Below, piece after piece: positions 51,346 through 61,659 of a stretch of 64,000 bases of DNA. A program made the translations under genes and the position numbers. The notes beneath the pieces were generated by a model, which was not told the origin of the DNA, searched no databases, and saw nothing but the letters and a program-made list of their open reading frames with translations. How positions within the stretch are numbered: the first letter of the stretch is position 1; each line of letters starts with the position of its first letter. Source of the DNA: Streptomyces aquilus (GTDB taxonomy: Bacteria > Actinomycetota > Actinomycetes > Streptomycetales > Streptomycetaceae); NCBI RefSeq assembly GCF_003955715.1, contig NZ_CP034463.1:868001-932000 (forward strand), written 5' to 3'.

Positions 51346-52245
51346 TCAGGCGTGGGGTACGACGGCCACGGGGCAGCCGACGTGGTGGATGGCGGCGTGG
51401 GCGACGGGCCCGGTGCGCGGGCCCGCCGGGCGGTCGGTGTCGCGGCGGCCCACGACGAGCAGGCTCGCCCCGGACGCGGCGCGGACCAGCACGGACTGGG
51501 CGCGGCCCTCGGTGACGGTCTCGACGACCTCGACCTCGGGGTACTTGTCGCGCCACACCTGCAGGACGGCGGTCATGAAGCCGAGCCATTCGTCCGCGCG
51601 CTGCGGCTCCTGCACCAGGCCGATGTCCCCGGGGCCGAGCGCGAACGCGGAGGGCTGCTGCCAGGCGTGCACGACGCGCAGCCGGGCGTGGCGCAGCCGG
51701 GCGGCCTCGAAGGCGAACTCGATCACCTCGTCGCAGGGGTCGCCGAGGTCGAGGGCGAGGACGACGTCCCGGTAGGGGGTGCGGGTGGAGTCATGGCCGT
51801 CGATGTCCGGAACGTGCTCGTCCGGCGCGGTCTCCTCCGCGCGGACGAGCACGACGGGCCGGGCGGCCCTGGCCACCACGCCGAGGGCGACGGATCCGAC
51901 CACGAAGCCCGTGAAACCGCTCAGACCGCGCGAGCCCAGCACGAGCAGATCGGCCTGGTCGGCCGCGCGCAGCAGGGCGGCGGTCGCCGGCCCCTCGACC
52001 TGTTCCTCTTCGAGGCGGATGCCGGGGCAGGTGCGCTGGATGCGTTCCTCGGCCTGGCGCAGGCAGCGGCGGGCCAGGTGCCGTTGGGCGGCCGTGGCGA
52101 GTTCGCCGTTCTGACGGGGATGCCAGCTCCAGGCATGCAGCAGTTTCAGCGGCCGACTGCGCCGAGCCGCCTCCCGGGCGGCCCATTCGGCTGCGGCGAG
52201 GCTCTCGGCGGATCCGTCGACTGCGGCGATGACGGGCAGAAGCAT
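51346..52245 (-). CDS. Universal stress protein with two Usp domains (1)
   Basis: 299 residues from ATG 52245 (GGGAGG 8 bases upstream). Two UspA domains lie in tandem; the first carries the ATP-binding signature GSRGLSGFTGFVVGSVA (G-x2-G-x9-G-S type), while the second is more degenerate (VGRRDTDRPAG...). It is a cytoplasmic stress or energy-sensing protein. It is upstream of ppdK in the same operon and divergent from another tandem Usp gene at 52410, with paired palindromes in between. Confidence 0.93.
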   Translation of the reverse strand: MLLPVIAAVDGSAESLAAAEWAAREAARRSRPLKLLHAWSWHPRQNGELATAAQRHLARRCLRQAEERIQRTCPGIRLEEEQVEGPATAALLRAADQADLLVLGSRGLSGFTGFVVGSVALGVVARAARPVVLVRAEETAPDEHVPDIDGHDSTRTPYRDVVLALDLGDPCDEVIEFAFEAARLRHARLRVVHAWQQPSAFALGPGDIGLVQEPQRADEWLGFMTAVLQVWRDKYPEVEVVETVTEGRAQSVLVRAASGASLLVVGRRDTDRPAGPRTGPVAHAAIHHVGCPVAVVPHA

Positions 52246-52313
52246 GGCGCGCACCTCCCTGTGGTCGTCCACTGCTCCACTCCAGCGTCGTCCCGCGCGC
52301 TACCGGCAGGTAT

Positions 52314-52349
52314 GGGCCCGAGGGGCCTGTTCCGGGTCCGTTCGGCCCC
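52314..52349. promoter_or_regulatory. Paired GC palindromes, DevR/OsdR-box-like, between USP genes
   Basis: GGGTCCgttcGGCCCC (52334-52349) has 6-base arms matching at 5 positions around a 4-base spacer. A weaker copy, GGGCCCgaggGGCCTG (52314-52329), lies 20 bases upstream centre to centre. Both fit the GGGnC-N4-GnCCC pattern known for DosR/DevR-type regulators, and the position suits control of both divergent USP genes. Confidence 0.6.
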
Positions 52350-52409
52350 GTGTGCGGGAGGTGGGCCCGCGGCGAGGGTGGAGACCACGGCTCCGAAAGG
52401 CGGCAGACG

Positions 52410-53216
52410 ATGGGCCGAATGATCATCACCGGCGTCGACCGGTCCGCCCGCAGCAGGACGGCGGCCGACTGGGCGGCGCGTGAGGCGCTGCTGCGGGGCA
52501 TGCCACTGCACGTGGTCCACGTGACGGCGTCGGACGAGTGGCCGCACCGCCCGGACATGGTGGCGGACCGGGTGTTCGCCGAACTCCTCCGGCGACACCC
52601 GGAGCTGGAGGGCCACGGCAGCACCCTCCCCGGAAAGCCCGCGGACGTGTTGCGCGCCCTCGCGGAGGAGGCCGAGTTGCTGGTGGTCGGCCTGCGCGGC
52701 GAAGGCGGTCACGCCGGAGTCACCGTCGGGACGACGGCTGCGGTGCTGACCGTGTCCTGCCCCGGGCCAGTCGTCCTGGTGCCCGGCACCCTCGCCGGCG
52801 AGGAGCCGCCGGGCCGGGCCGACGGGGTGACCCTGGGGATCGACGCCCGCGACCCGGTGGGCCCCGCGGTGGACCTGGCCTTCGAGGCCGCCCGGCTGCG
52901 GGGTGTACGGCTGCACGCCGTCCACGCCTGGAGGTTTCCGGCGCAGGCGGCGCGCTCGCCCTTCCCGGTGCTGGAGGAGGACCGGGCGACCTGGGAGGAC
53001 CAGGAGGTGCAGACGCTGGCGGACGCGCTGCGGCCGTGGCGCGGTAAGTACCCGCACGTCGACGTCCTGGAGGACGTGGTGCTGTTCACGCCGGCCGAGG
53101 CGCTCGCCCACACGGCCCGCAACTCGGGCCTGGTGGTCACCGGACGCCGCTCGGGCGAAACGGCGCTCGCCCTGTTGGAACACGCGCGCTGCCCGGTGGC
53201 CGTGGTGCCCGCGTGA
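52410..53216 (+). CDS. Universal stress protein with two Usp domains (2)
   Basis: 268 residues from ATG 52410 with AAAGG upstream. Two Usp domains are recognisable (IITGVDRSARSRTAADWAAREALL; VTLGIDARDPVGPAVDLAFEAARL). The ATP-binding glycine motifs are eroded: the first domain reads GLRGEGGHAGVTVGTTAAVL and the second GRRSGETALALLEHA, so nucleotide binding is uncertain. It is divergent from the USP-ppdK operon and lies 154 bases before the hydrogenase maturation genes on the same strand. Confidence 0.92.
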   Translation: MGRMIITGVDRSARSRTAADWAAREALLRGMPLHVVHVTASDEWPHRPDMVADRVFAELLRRHPELEGHGSTLPGKPADVLRALAEEAELLVVGLRGEGGHAGVTVGTTAAVLTVSCPGPVVLVPGTLAGEEPPGRADGVTLGIDARDPVGPAVDLAFEAARLRGVRLHAVHAWRFPAQAARSPFPVLEEDRATWEDQEVQTLADALRPWRGKYPHVDVLEDVVLFTPAEALAHTARNSGLVVTGRRSGETALALLEHARCPVAVVPA

Positions 53217-53296
53217 GCCGCGGTCGCCGTCGCACCCGAGTGAGCCCCGTTCACCGTCGTGCCCGCGTGAGTCCCGGTCGCCGTCCCACCCGCCCG

Positions 53297-53334
53297 AGAC
53301 CCGGTCGGCCCTCGCGCCGGGGCCCTTCGGCCCC
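53297..53334. promoter_or_regulatory. Paired GC palindromes upstream of hydrogenase maturation operon
   Basis: GGGGCCcttcGGCCCC (53319-53334) is a perfect 6-4-6 palindrome, and AGACCCggtcGGCCCT (53297-53312) is a weaker copy 22 bases upstream centre to centre. The pair ends 36 bases before the protease start codon and repeats the pattern found at 52.3 and 56.4 kb. Confidence 0.65.
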
Positions 53335-53370
53335 TGTGGGGCACAGCGGCCGCATCGCACCGTGAGAGAC

Positions 53371-53859
53371 ATGCAGAGGCCTGGTCGCATCGCCGTCATC
53401 GGCGTCGGGAACGAGTTCCGGCGCGACGACGGCGTGGGCTGGGCCGTGCTGGCCCGGCTGTCCGAGCGGTCCTTGCCGCCGGAGGCCCACCTCGCCACCT
53501 GCGACGGCGACCCCGGCCGGCTGATCGGCCTGTGGGAGGGTGCCCGGCTCGCCGTCGTCGTCGACGCCGCCCACGCCCACCCCGGCACCCCGGGCCGCGT
53601 CCACCGCCTGGAACTCGACGCCGGGCTCCTCGACCGGCCGCCCACGACCAGCTCGCACGGCCTGGGCCTCGGCGAGGCCGTCGAACTGGCCCGCGTCCTC
53701 GGCCTGTTGCCGCAGCATCTGGTCGCCTACGCCGTGGAAGGCGCCGACAGCACGCTGGGCACCGGCCTCTCCCCTGCCGTGGCGGACGCCGTCGCCCCCC
53801 TCGTCGAGGCCGTCGAGGGCGAGATCGCACGGAGCGCGGCGGCGAGGGGGCCGGCATGA
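53371..53859 (+). CDS. [NiFe] hydrogenase maturation protease (M52/HycI-HyaD family)
   Basis: 162 residues from ATG 53371. The family motifs are GVGNEFRRDDGVGW near the N terminus, with the nickel-sensing acid, VVVDAAHAHPG in the middle and SSHGLGLGEAVEL with the metal-binding His. The enzyme clips the C-terminal tail of the hydrogenase large subunit after nickel insertion. It starts the operon, overlaps hypF (ATGA) and is preceded by the paired palindromes. The likely substrate is the 59679-61040 large subunit, which carries 19 residues beyond its final Cys/His motif. Confidence 0.92.
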   Translation: MQRPGRIAVIGVGNEFRRDDGVGWAVLARLSERSLPPEAHLATCDGDPGRLIGLWEGARLAVVVDAAHAHPGTPGRVHRLELDAGLLDRPPTTSSHGLGLGEAVELARVLGLLPQHLVAYAVEGADSTLGTGLSPAVADAVAPLVEAVEGEIARSAAARGPA

Positions 53860-56147
53860 CCGTGCGCCGCTTCCGGGTGGAGGGGATCGTGCAGGGCGTC
53901 GGCTTCCGCCCCTTCGTCTACCGCACCGCGGCGGAACTGGGCCTCGACGGCTGGGTGGCCAACGTCAACGGTCATGTGGAGGGCGAGGTCGCCGGACCGC
54001 CGCATGCCGTCGAGGAGTTCGCGGCGCGGCTGCGCACCGACGCCCCGGCCCTCGCCCGGGTGCGGCGCGTCCGGCTGACCGACGGAACCGGCAGGATGTC
54101 GTACCGGAAGGGTTTCCGGGTACGGCACAGCGCGCCGCGCCCCACCGACACCACCCCGCGCGAGATCCCGCCGGACGCGGCGATCTGCGCCGCCTGCCTG
54201 GCCGAACTGCGCGACCCGCACGACCGACGCCACCGCTACCCGTTCATCAACTGCACGGACTGCGGCCCGCGCGCCACGATCATCGAGGACCTGCCCTACG
54301 ACCGGGTCCGCACGACCATGCGCCGCTTCCCGATGTGCCCGGCGTGCGCCGCCGAGTACGCCGACCCCGGCGACCGGCGCTTCCACGCCGAGCCCGTCGC
54401 CTGCCCCGCCTGCGGCCCCCGGCTGGCCTGGGGAGAGCTGCGCGGCGAGCAGGCGCTGCGGGCGGCCGTGAAGACGATCGACGAGGGCGGGATCGTCGCG
54501 ATCAAAGGGCTCGGCGGCTATCAACTGGCGTGCGACGCGGGCGACCCGGCGGCGGTGGCGGAGCTGCGGCGACGCAAACGCCGTCCGGCGAAACCATTCG
54601 CCGTGATGGTCGGCGGCATCGAGGCGGTGGCCCCGCTGGCCCGATGCGGCGCCAGTGAGCGTGCGGCCCTCACCTCACCCGAGCGGCCCGTCGTGCTGCT
54701 CGCCCGGCGCCGTCGGCGCGAGGCCGTCCCACCGCTCGCCGACGAGGTGCATCCAGGGCTGCACCAGGTCGGCCTCTTCCTGCCGACGACCGGACTTCAC
54801 CACCTTCTCCTCGACGAACTCACCCGGCCGCTGGTCGTCACCAGCGGCAATCTCACCGACGAGCCGATCGCCGTCGACGACACGGAGGCGGCCCGCACGC
54901 TGGCCTCGGTCGCGGACGGCTTCCTCACCCACGACCGGCCGATCCGCTCCCGCTACGACGACTCCGTGGTGCAGTTCACCGGCCGGACCCGGATCACCGT
55001 CCGCCGGGCGCGCGGGCTGGCCCCCGCTCCGCTGCGGCTCGCCGTGCGGGAGCCGGTCGCGGGCGTGGGCGCCCAGCTGAAGCACACGGTCACCCTGGCC
55101 GCCGACGGCCGCGCCCATCTCGGGCCGCACACCGGGGATCTGGCCGACCTGGCGACGTACGACGCGTTCGTGGCGTCGTACGAGCATCTCAAGCGACTCA
55201 CCGGCATCGAGCCGCGCGTCCTGGCCCACGATCCGCATCCCGGCTACCTGTCCACGCAGTGGGCCGAGGCGCAGTCGCTGCGCCGCATGCCGGTACAGCA
55301 CCATCACGCGCACGTGGCGGCGGCCGCGGCCGAGCACGGGGTGCGGGGGCCGTTTCTCGGCGTCGCCTACGACGGCCTGGGGCTCGGTGACGACGGCACC
55401 CTGTGGGGCGGCGAGATCCTCGTCGCCGATCTGAGCGGCTACCGCCGCGTGGGCAGGTTCGCGACCGCGCCCCTGCCCGGCGGCGACGCGGCGGTGCGCC
55501 ACCCCTCCCGCACCGCGCTCGGCCATCTGCTCGGCGGCGAGACCCTGGGCTTCCCGCACCCGTACCCGTGGCTCACCCGGCCCTTCACCGACCGGCTCGA
55601 CCCGGTCGAGGTCGCCGCCGTGAGCGCGATGGTCGCGCGGGACGTCAACTGCCCGCGGGCATCGAGCGCGGGCCGGCTCTTCGACACGGTGGCCTCGCTG
55701 CTGGGGCTGTGCGACCGGGTGAGTTACGAGGGCGAGGCCGCCGTCCTGCTGGAAGCCGCGGCGGGCGGCGTGCGTGCCGTGCCGCTGGCCCATCGCGTCG
55801 TACGGGAGCGGGGCCTGTGGGTGTACGACCCCGCGCCGACCCTGGCCGACCTGCTGCGCAGACGTCTGGACGGGGAACCGGTGGGGATGCTGGCCGCCGC
55901 CTTCCACTCGACGCTCGCGGCCGTCACCGGGGAGCTCGTGGCCCGGGCCGTGGCCGAGGGCGCGCCCCGCACGGTCTGCCTGGGTGGCGGCTGCTTCGTC
56001 AACCGGCGGCTGCTCACCGAGGTCACACGCCGGCTGCGCGCGCAGGGGCTGCGGGTGCTGGTCGGCGGTCAGGTCCCGGTCGGGGACGGCGGCATCAGCT
56101 ACGGCCAGGCGGCGGTCGCGGCCGCGCGGCTGGCCGGGGAGAGGTGA
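53856..56147 (+). CDS. hypF: Carbamoyltransferase HypF
   Basis: 763 residues from ATG 53856. Domains in order: acylphosphatase (residues 1-~90, FRVEGIVQGVGFRPFVYR), two zinc fingers built from CAAC, CTDCG, CPACA and CPACG, a YrdC-like nucleotide domain (AIKGLGGYQLACDA; KRRPAKPFAVM), and a Kae1-like C-terminal domain with QHHHAHVAAAAAEHG metal ligands. It transfers carbamoyl from carbamoyl phosphate to the HypE C-terminal Cys to make the active-site CN ligands. It is normal length and intact. Confidence 0.98.
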   Translation: MTVRRFRVEGIVQGVGFRPFVYRTAAELGLDGWVANVNGHVEGEVAGPPHAVEEFAARLRTDAPALARVRRVRLTDGTGRMSYRKGFRVRHSAPRPTDTTPREIPPDAAICAACLAELRDPHDRRHRYPFINCTDCGPRATIIEDLPYDRVRTTMRRFPMCPACAAEYADPGDRRFHAEPVACPACGPRLAWGELRGEQALRAAVKTIDEGGIVAIKGLGGYQLACDAGDPAAVAELRRRKRRPAKPFAVMVGGIEAVAPLARCGASERAALTSPERPVVLLARRRRREAVPPLADEVHPGLHQVGLFLPTTGLHHLLLDELTRPLVVTSGNLTDEPIAVDDTEAARTLASVADGFLTHDRPIRSRYDDSVVQFTGRTRITVRRARGLAPAPLRLAVREPVAGVGAQLKHTVTLAADGRAHLGPHTGDLADLATYDAFVASYEHLKRLTGIEPRVLAHDPHPGYLSTQWAEAQSLRRMPVQHHHAHVAAAAAEHGVRGPFLGVAYDGLGLGDDGTLWGGEILVADLSGYRRVGRFATAPLPGGDAAVRHPSRTALGHLLGGETLGFPHPYPWLTRPFTDRLDPVEVAAVSAMVARDVNCPRASSAGRLFDTVASLLGLCDRVSYEGEAAVLLEAAAGGVRAVPLAHRVVRERGLWVYDPAPTLADLLRRRLDGEPVGMLAAAFHSTLAAVTGELVARAVAEGAPRTVCLGGGCFVNRRLLTEVTRRLRAQGLRVLVGGQVPVGDGGISYGQAAVAAARLAGER

Positions 56148-56153
56148 GCGCGC

Positions 56154-56411
56154 ATGTGTCTGGGCATTCCGGGCCGGGTGGTGGAGGTCCACGACGACGC
56201 CGGGCTGCGCATGGCGACGGTCGATTTCGGCGGGATACGGCGCGAGGTGTGCCTGAGCTGCACACCCGAGGCGGAGGTCGGGTCGTACGTCATCGTCCAT
56301 GTCGGCTTCGCGATCACCCTCGTCGACGAGACGGAGGCCCGGCGGACGCTCGACGTGCTGCGGGCGATGGCGGGGGCGGTGGAGGGCGAGCTGGGCGAGC
56401 CGCTGCCGTGA
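56154..56411 (+). CDS. hypC: Hydrogenase maturation chaperone HypC
   Basis: 85 residues beginning MCLGIPGRVVEV, with the essential Cys2. HypC carries the Fe(CN)2CO unit with HypD and delivers it to the large subunit precursor. The family signature DFGGIRREVCLSC and VHVGFAI are present. It follows hypF by 6 bases and has AGGTGAG before the start. The next gene begins 118 bases later, after another promoter-like region. Confidence 0.97.
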   Translation: MCLGIPGRVVEVHDDAGLRMATVDFGGIRREVCLSCTPEAEVGSYVIVHVGFAITLVDETEARRTLDVLRAMAGAVEGELGEPLP

Positions 56412-56418
56412 GCCGGCA

Positions 56419-56455
56419 GGAACCGGTCGGCCCGTCAAGGGGGCCGGTCAGCCCC
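56419..56455. promoter_or_regulatory. Paired GC palindromes upstream of hydrogenase structural genes
   Basis: GGGGCCggtcAGCCCC (56440-56455) matches the 6-4-6 palindrome at 5 of 6 arm positions. GGAACCggtcGGCCCG (56419-56434) lies 21 bases upstream centre to centre and closely resembles the weak box at 53297. The pair suggests a second, internal promoter for the structural genes. Confidence 0.55.
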
Positions 56456-56529
56456 TGTTGCCGAGGGTCCGAGCGGCCGGAGTCTGACAGTGGACGAGCA
56501 CGCAGGCCATCTGCCAGCTGGAGGATCGC

Positions 56530-57662
<1,133 letters not shown>

Positions 57663-57663
<1 letters not shown>

Positions 57664-58127
57664 TGCCTCCCTCGATCGCCCTGCGCATGAACCACGCCCT
57701 GCCCGCCGAGCATCGCGACCGGCTGCTGCGTGTCGCCCGCGAGGCCCACTTCCCGCAGGGCACCCGCCTGTTCGAGGAGGGCGGCCACGCGGACCGCTTC
57801 TGGATCCTCCGGGACGGCACCGCCGCCCTCGACCTGCATGTGCCCGGCCGCCGCGCCCCGGTCGTCGAGACGCTCGGCGTCGGTGACCTGGTCGGCTGGT
57901 CGTGGCTGTACGAGCCCTACGTGTGGCAGCTGGGCGCCGAGACCGTGACCCCGGTGCGGGCCTACGAGTTCGACGCCGTCGCCGTGCGGCTGATGTGTCT
58001 GAACGACCCCGAGTTCGGCCGGGCCGTGGAGCACTGGGTGGGCCGGGTGCTCGCCCACCGGCTCCAGGCGGCCCGCACCCGGCTGCTGGACCTGTACGGC
58101 CCCTACGGAAGCGGTGGTGCCCGATGA
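57663..58127 (+). CDS. Cyclic-nucleotide-binding-fold protein inside hydrogenase operon
   Basis: 154 residues; start ATG 57663 overlaps the previous stop (TGATG). A CNB/CRP-like beta-roll spans most of the protein (FPQGTRLFEEGGHADRFWILRDGTAALDLHV; GVGDLVGWSWLYEPYVWQLGAETVTPVRAYEFD). There is no DNA-binding domain, so it is not a CRP-type regulator. The phosphate-binding cassette, where a conserved Arg contacts the cyclic nucleotide phosphate, reads VWQLGAETV and has no Arg, so cNMP binding is doubtful. It sits between electron-transfer subunits and may gate or stabilise the complex. Confidence 0.88.
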
Positions 58128-58930
58128 CGGACGTCCCGGTCCCGTACCGCGTGGTCGCCCGCAGGCCGGAGACCACCGACACGGTCACCCTGCGCCTGGA
58201 ACCGGTCACCGCGCCCCTGGCCGACTTCACGCCGGGGCAGTTCGCGATGGTGCACTGCTTCGGCCGCGGCGAGATCCCCGTCTCGGTGAGCTCCGTACAG
58301 GCCACCGGCGGGCTCGCCCACACGATCCGCGCGGTGGGAGCGGTGTCGGCGGGGCTGTGCGCGGCACAGGCCGGTGACGTGCTGGGCGTCCGGGGACCGT
58401 ACGGCAACGGCTGGGAGCTGGAGCGGGCGCGCCGGCGGGACGTGGTCGTGGTCGCGGGCGGCATCGGGCTGGCCCCGCTCCGGCCGCTGATCCTGCGGGC
58501 GCTGGCCGAACCGGAGGCGTACGGGCGGGTCAATGTGCTGATCGGGGCGCGGACACCGGCCGATCTGATGTCCCGCAAGGAGATCGAACGCTGGCCGACC
58601 TCGTACACCGGCGTCACCGTGGACCGGCCCGACCGGGAGTGGCGCGGGGACGTCGGGCTCGTCACCACACTGCTCGACCGGGCGGACTTCGCCCCCGCGC
58701 GGGCCACGGCCTTCGTCTGCGGGCCCGAACCGATGATCCGGGCCACGGCCCGTGACCTGGCCTTCCGGGGCGTGCCCCCGGAGCGGATCAGGGTCTCCCT
58801 GGAACGGAACATGCGCTGCGCGACCGGGCACTGCGGCCACTGTCAGCTCGGGCCGCTGCTGCTGTGCCAGGCCGGCCCGGTCGTGGACTGGAGCTGCGCC
58901 GAACCCCTGCTGTCGGTAAGGGAGTTGTGA
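58124..58930 (+). CDS. hyhG: [NiFe] hydrogenase FAD/NAD(P)-binding (gamma) subunit
   Basis: 268 residues from ATG 58124, overlapping the CNB gene by 4 bases. A ferredoxin reductase-like fold is seen: FAD motif [24 protein letters not shown](P) loop [15 protein letters not shown] and VCGPEPM. The C-terminal 2Fe-2S cluster is bound by [17 protein letters not shown]. It exchanges electrons with NAD(P)H, making the enzyme a soluble bidirectional NAD(P)-linked hydrogenase. Confidence 0.95.
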   Translation: MTDVPVPYRVVARRPETTDTVTLRLEPVTAPLADFTPGQFAMVHCFGRGEIPVSVSSVQATGGLAHTIRAVGAVSAGLCAAQAGDVLGVRGPYGNGWELERARRRDVVVVAGGIGLAPLRPLILRALAEPEAYGRVNVLIGARTPADLMSRKEIERWPTSYTGVTVDRPDREWRGDVGLVTTLLDRADFAPARATAFVCGPEPMIRATARDLAFRGVPPERIRVSLERNMRCATGHCGHCQLGPLLLCQAGPVVDWSCAEPLLSVREL

Positions 58931-59682
58931 TGACACCGACCCTCGCCGTGTTCAAGCTGGCCTCCTGTGACGGCTGTCAGCTCACTCTGCTGGACTGCGA
59001 GGACGAACTCCTGGCGCTCGCGGGCCAGGTGGAGATCTCGCACTTCCTGGAGGCCTCCAGCTCGGTGGCGAGCGGACCGTACGACCTGACGCTCGTCGAG
59101 GGCTCGGTCACCACGGCCGCCGACGCCGAACGGGTCCGCGCGATCCGTGCCGCCTCCCGTCATCTGGTGACGATCGGGGCGTGCGCGACGGCCGGCGGCA
59201 TCCAGGCTCTGCGGAACTTCGCGGACGTCGACGCCTACCGGCGCGTGGTGTACGCGCATCCCGAGTACATCGACACGCTCGCCACCTCCACGCCCGTGTC
59301 GGCCCATGTGGACGTCGACTTCGAGCTGCGCGGCTGCCCCATCGACAGGCGGCAGCTCATCGAGGTGATCACCGCCTTCCTCGCCGGACGCAAGCCGGAC
59401 GTGCCGAACCACAGCGTCTGCTTCGAGTGCAAGCGCCGCGGCACGGTCTGCGTCACCGTCGCCCACGGCACCCCCTGCCTGGGACCGGTCACGCACGCCG
59501 GGTGCGGGGCCCTGTGCCCGGCGTACCAGCGGGGGTGCTTCGGCTGCTTCGGGCCCTCCGGGTCGGTGAACCTGCCCGCGCTCATCCCGGTGCTGCGCCG
59601 CGACGGCCTCGACGAGGACGACGTCCAGCGCTTCCTGCACACCTTCAACGCCGCCGCTTTCGACGAGGAGTTGTCGCCGTGA
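58930..59682 (+). CDS. hyhS: [NiFe] hydrogenase small (delta) subunit
   Basis: 250 residues from ATG 58930. The proximal 4Fe-4S ligands are in [13 protein letters not shown] (Cys13 and Cys16), GACATAGG and RGCPIDRR, with further Cys in [25 protein letters not shown] and CFGCFGPSG for two more clusters. There is no Tat signal, so the enzyme stays in the cytoplasm, as group 3 hydrogenases do. The domain resembles NuoB, but the partner large subunit retains the NiFe ligands. It overlaps both neighbours. Confidence 0.95.
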   Translation: MTPTLAVFKLASCDGCQLTLLDCEDELLALAGQVEISHFLEASSSVASGPYDLTLVEGSVTTAADAERVRAIRAASRHLVTIGACATAGGIQALRNFADVDAYRRVVYAHPEYIDTLATSTPVSAHVDVDFELRGCPIDRRQLIEVITAFLAGRKPDVPNHSVCFECKRRGTVCVTVAHGTPCLGPVTHAGCGALCPAYQRGCFGCFGPSGSVNLPALIPVLRRDGLDEDDVQRFLHTFNAAAFDEELSP

Positions 59683-61040
59683 CCCACCGTGGATCCCGTG
59701 TGCTGCACGTCGGCTCGCTGTCCCGGGTCGAGGGGGAGGGCGCGCTGCACCTGCGGGTGCACGACGGGACAGTCACCGAGGCGCGGCTGGAGATCTACGA
59801 ACCGCCGCGGTTCTTCGAGGCGTTCCTGCGCGGCCGCTCGTACACCGAACCGCCCGACATCACCGCCCGGGTGTGCGGGATCTGCCCGGTGGCCTACCAG
59901 ATGAGCGCCTGCGCGGCCATCGAGGACGCCTGCGGTGTGACCGTCGATCCGGTGATCCGCGCGCTGCGGCGGCTGCTGTACTGCGGCGAGTGGATCGAGA
60001 GCCAGGCCCTGCACATCTACCTCCTGCACGCCCCCGACTTCCTGGGCCGTGCGAGCGCGATCGACCTGGCCCGCACGCACCGGGCCGAGGTCGAGCGCGG
60101 GCTGCGGCTGAAGAAGGCGGGCAACTCGCTGATGGAGCTGCTCGGCGGGCGGGCGGTGCATCCCGTGAACGTCCGCCTCGGCGGCTTCCACCGGGTGCCG
60201 ACGCGACAGGAACTTCGTCCGTTGCAAGAGGAGTTGAAGCGGGCGCTCGACGACGCCTGGGACACTGTTCGCTGGGTGGCGGGCTTCGACTTCCCGGACG
60301 CGCGCGTCGAGGCCGACCTGTTGGCGCTGGCCGAGCCGGACACGTACGCCATCGAGGGTGGCACACCCACCGTGTTGCGCGCCGACGGGACCGAAACCGC
60401 CTTTCCCGTACGGGACTTCACCGCGCACGTCGTCGAGACCCACGTGCCGCACTCCACCGCGCTGCACTCCCGGCTGGACGGGCGGCTCCATCTCACCGGC
60501 TCCCTCGCCCGGTTCGCGATCAGCGGGGCGCATCTGTCGCCGGTGGCACGGGAGGCGGCCGTGGCGGCCGGACTGGGCGATCCCCGCGAGGGCGCCGTGT
60601 GCCGCAATCCGTTCCGGTCGATCCTGGTGCGGGCCGTGGAGACGCTGTACGCCGTCGACGAGGCCCTGCGGATCATCGGCTCGTACGAGCCGCCCGAGCA
60701 CCCGTACGTGGAGGTGCCGCCGGTCGCGGGGGTCGGGCACGGCGCCACCGAGGCGCCGCGCGGGGTGCTCTACCACCGCTACGAACTGGACGCCGACGGC
60801 CTGGTCGCCGACGCCCGGATGGTGCCTCCGACCGCGCAGAACCAGGGCGCGATCGAGGACGACCTGCGCCGGATCACCCAGTCCGCCATCGCCGAACAGG
60901 ACGCGGACGACGATGAGTTGACGCATCTGTGCGAGCGGGCGATCCGCAACCACGACCCGTGCATCTCGTGTTCCACCCATTTCCTCGACCTGACGGTCGT
61001 GAGGACCGCAGGAGACACTGCGGGAGGCTGCGATGTCTGA
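59679..61040 (+). CDS. hyhL: [NiFe] hydrogenase large (alpha) subunit, group 3b type
   Basis: 453 residues from GTG 59679, overlapping the small subunit gene. Both NiFe-binding pairs are present: RVCGIC (Cys66/Cys69) and DPCISCSTH (Cys428/Cys431, His434). A 19-residue tail after that His is the expected peptide removed by the maturation protease. The catalytic Arg/Glu region near the N terminus reads LSRVEGEG. It splits or makes H2 reversibly, coupled to NAD(P) by the gamma subunit. The last 8 bases overlap the CBS-BON gene. Confidence 0.96.
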   Translation: MTHRGSRVLHVGSLSRVEGEGALHLRVHDGTVTEARLEIYEPPRFFEAFLRGRSYTEPPDITARVCGICPVAYQMSACAAIEDACGVTVDPVIRALRRLLYCGEWIESQALHIYLLHAPDFLGRASAIDLARTHRAEVERGLRLKKAGNSLMELLGGRAVHPVNVRLGGFHRVPTRQELRPLQEELKRALDDAWDTVRWVAGFDFPDARVEADLLALAEPDTYAIEGGTPTVLRADGTETAFPVRDFTAHVVETHVPHSTALHSRLDGRLHLTGSLARFAISGAHLSPVAREAAVAAGLGDPREGAVCRNPFRSILVRAVETLYAVDEALRIIGSYEPPEHPYVEVPPVAGVGHGATEAPRGVLYHRYELDADGLVADARMVPPTAQNQGAIEDDLRRITQSAIAEQDADDDELTHLCERAIRNHDPCISCSTHFLDLTVVRTAGDTAGGCDV

Positions 61041-61659
61041 ATCCCCGTACACCGTGAGCGATGTGATGACCCACACGGTCGTCGCCGTCGGACGCGACGC
61101 GTCCTTCAAGGAGATCGTCGGCCTGATCGACCAGTGGAAGGTCAGCGCGCTGCCGGTCCTCGAAGGCGAGGGACGGGTCGTCGGCGTGGTCTCCGAGGCC
61201 GACCTGCTGGCCAAGGAGGGCGTCAAGGGCGCCAACGAGCAGGCCCTCGACCTCGCCGAGCGGGCCAAGTCCGAGGGACTGACCGCCGGGGAGCTGATGA
61301 GCACGCCCGCCGTGACCGTGCACGCGGACGCCTCGGTCGCCGAGGCAGCCCGCATCATGGCACGACGGCGTGTGAAGCGGCTGCCCGTGGTGGACGCGAT
61401 CGGCATGCTCCAAGGCGTGGTCAGCCGCAGCGACCTGCTGAAGGTGTTCCTGCGGCCCGATGAGGAGATCGCCGGCGAGATCGTCCACTCCGTGCTGACG
61501 AAACTGCCGGTCACCACTCCCCTGTCGGTCACCGTCGCCGACGGCGTGGCCACACTGACCGGCTCCGCGGCCGAGCGCACCTACATGCCCATCGTGGCGC
61601 GGGCGGTGCGGGCGGTCGAAGGGGTCGTCGACGTCCGGCTGGAGCTCACCCACCGATGA
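61033..61659 (+). CDS. CBS-domain pair plus BON domain protein
   Basis: 208 residues. Two CBS domains ([72 protein letters not shown]) bind adenine nucleotides in many proteins, and a C-terminal BON domain ([24 protein letters not shown]) is a lipid- or polymer-binding fold. Such proteins occur in actinobacterial hypoxia regulons. Here the gene lies between the hydrogenase large subunit and hypD, with overlaps on both sides, so it is co-translated with them. An energy-sensing role for the hydrogenase is inference. Confidence 0.94.
   Translation: MSESPYTVSDVMTHTVVAVGRDASFKEIVGLIDQWKVSALPVLEGEGRVVGVVSEADLLAKEGVKGANEQALDLAERAKSEGLTAGELMSTPAVTVHADASVAEAARIMARRRVKRLPVVDAIGMLQGVVSRSDLLKVFLRPDEEIAGEIVHSVLTKLPVTTPLSVTVADGVATLTGSAAERTYMPIVARAVRAVEGVVDVRLELTHR

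Noticed and set aside
52410..53216. Fusion of the second Usp protein with the hydrogenase operon
   Set aside because: A 154-base gap with its own paired palindromes separates them, so a separate promoter is more likely.
58930..61040. NuoB/NuoD-like complex I subunits
   Set aside because: The large subunit retains both CxxC nickel-iron motifs and the tail removed by a protease, and hyp genes surround it.
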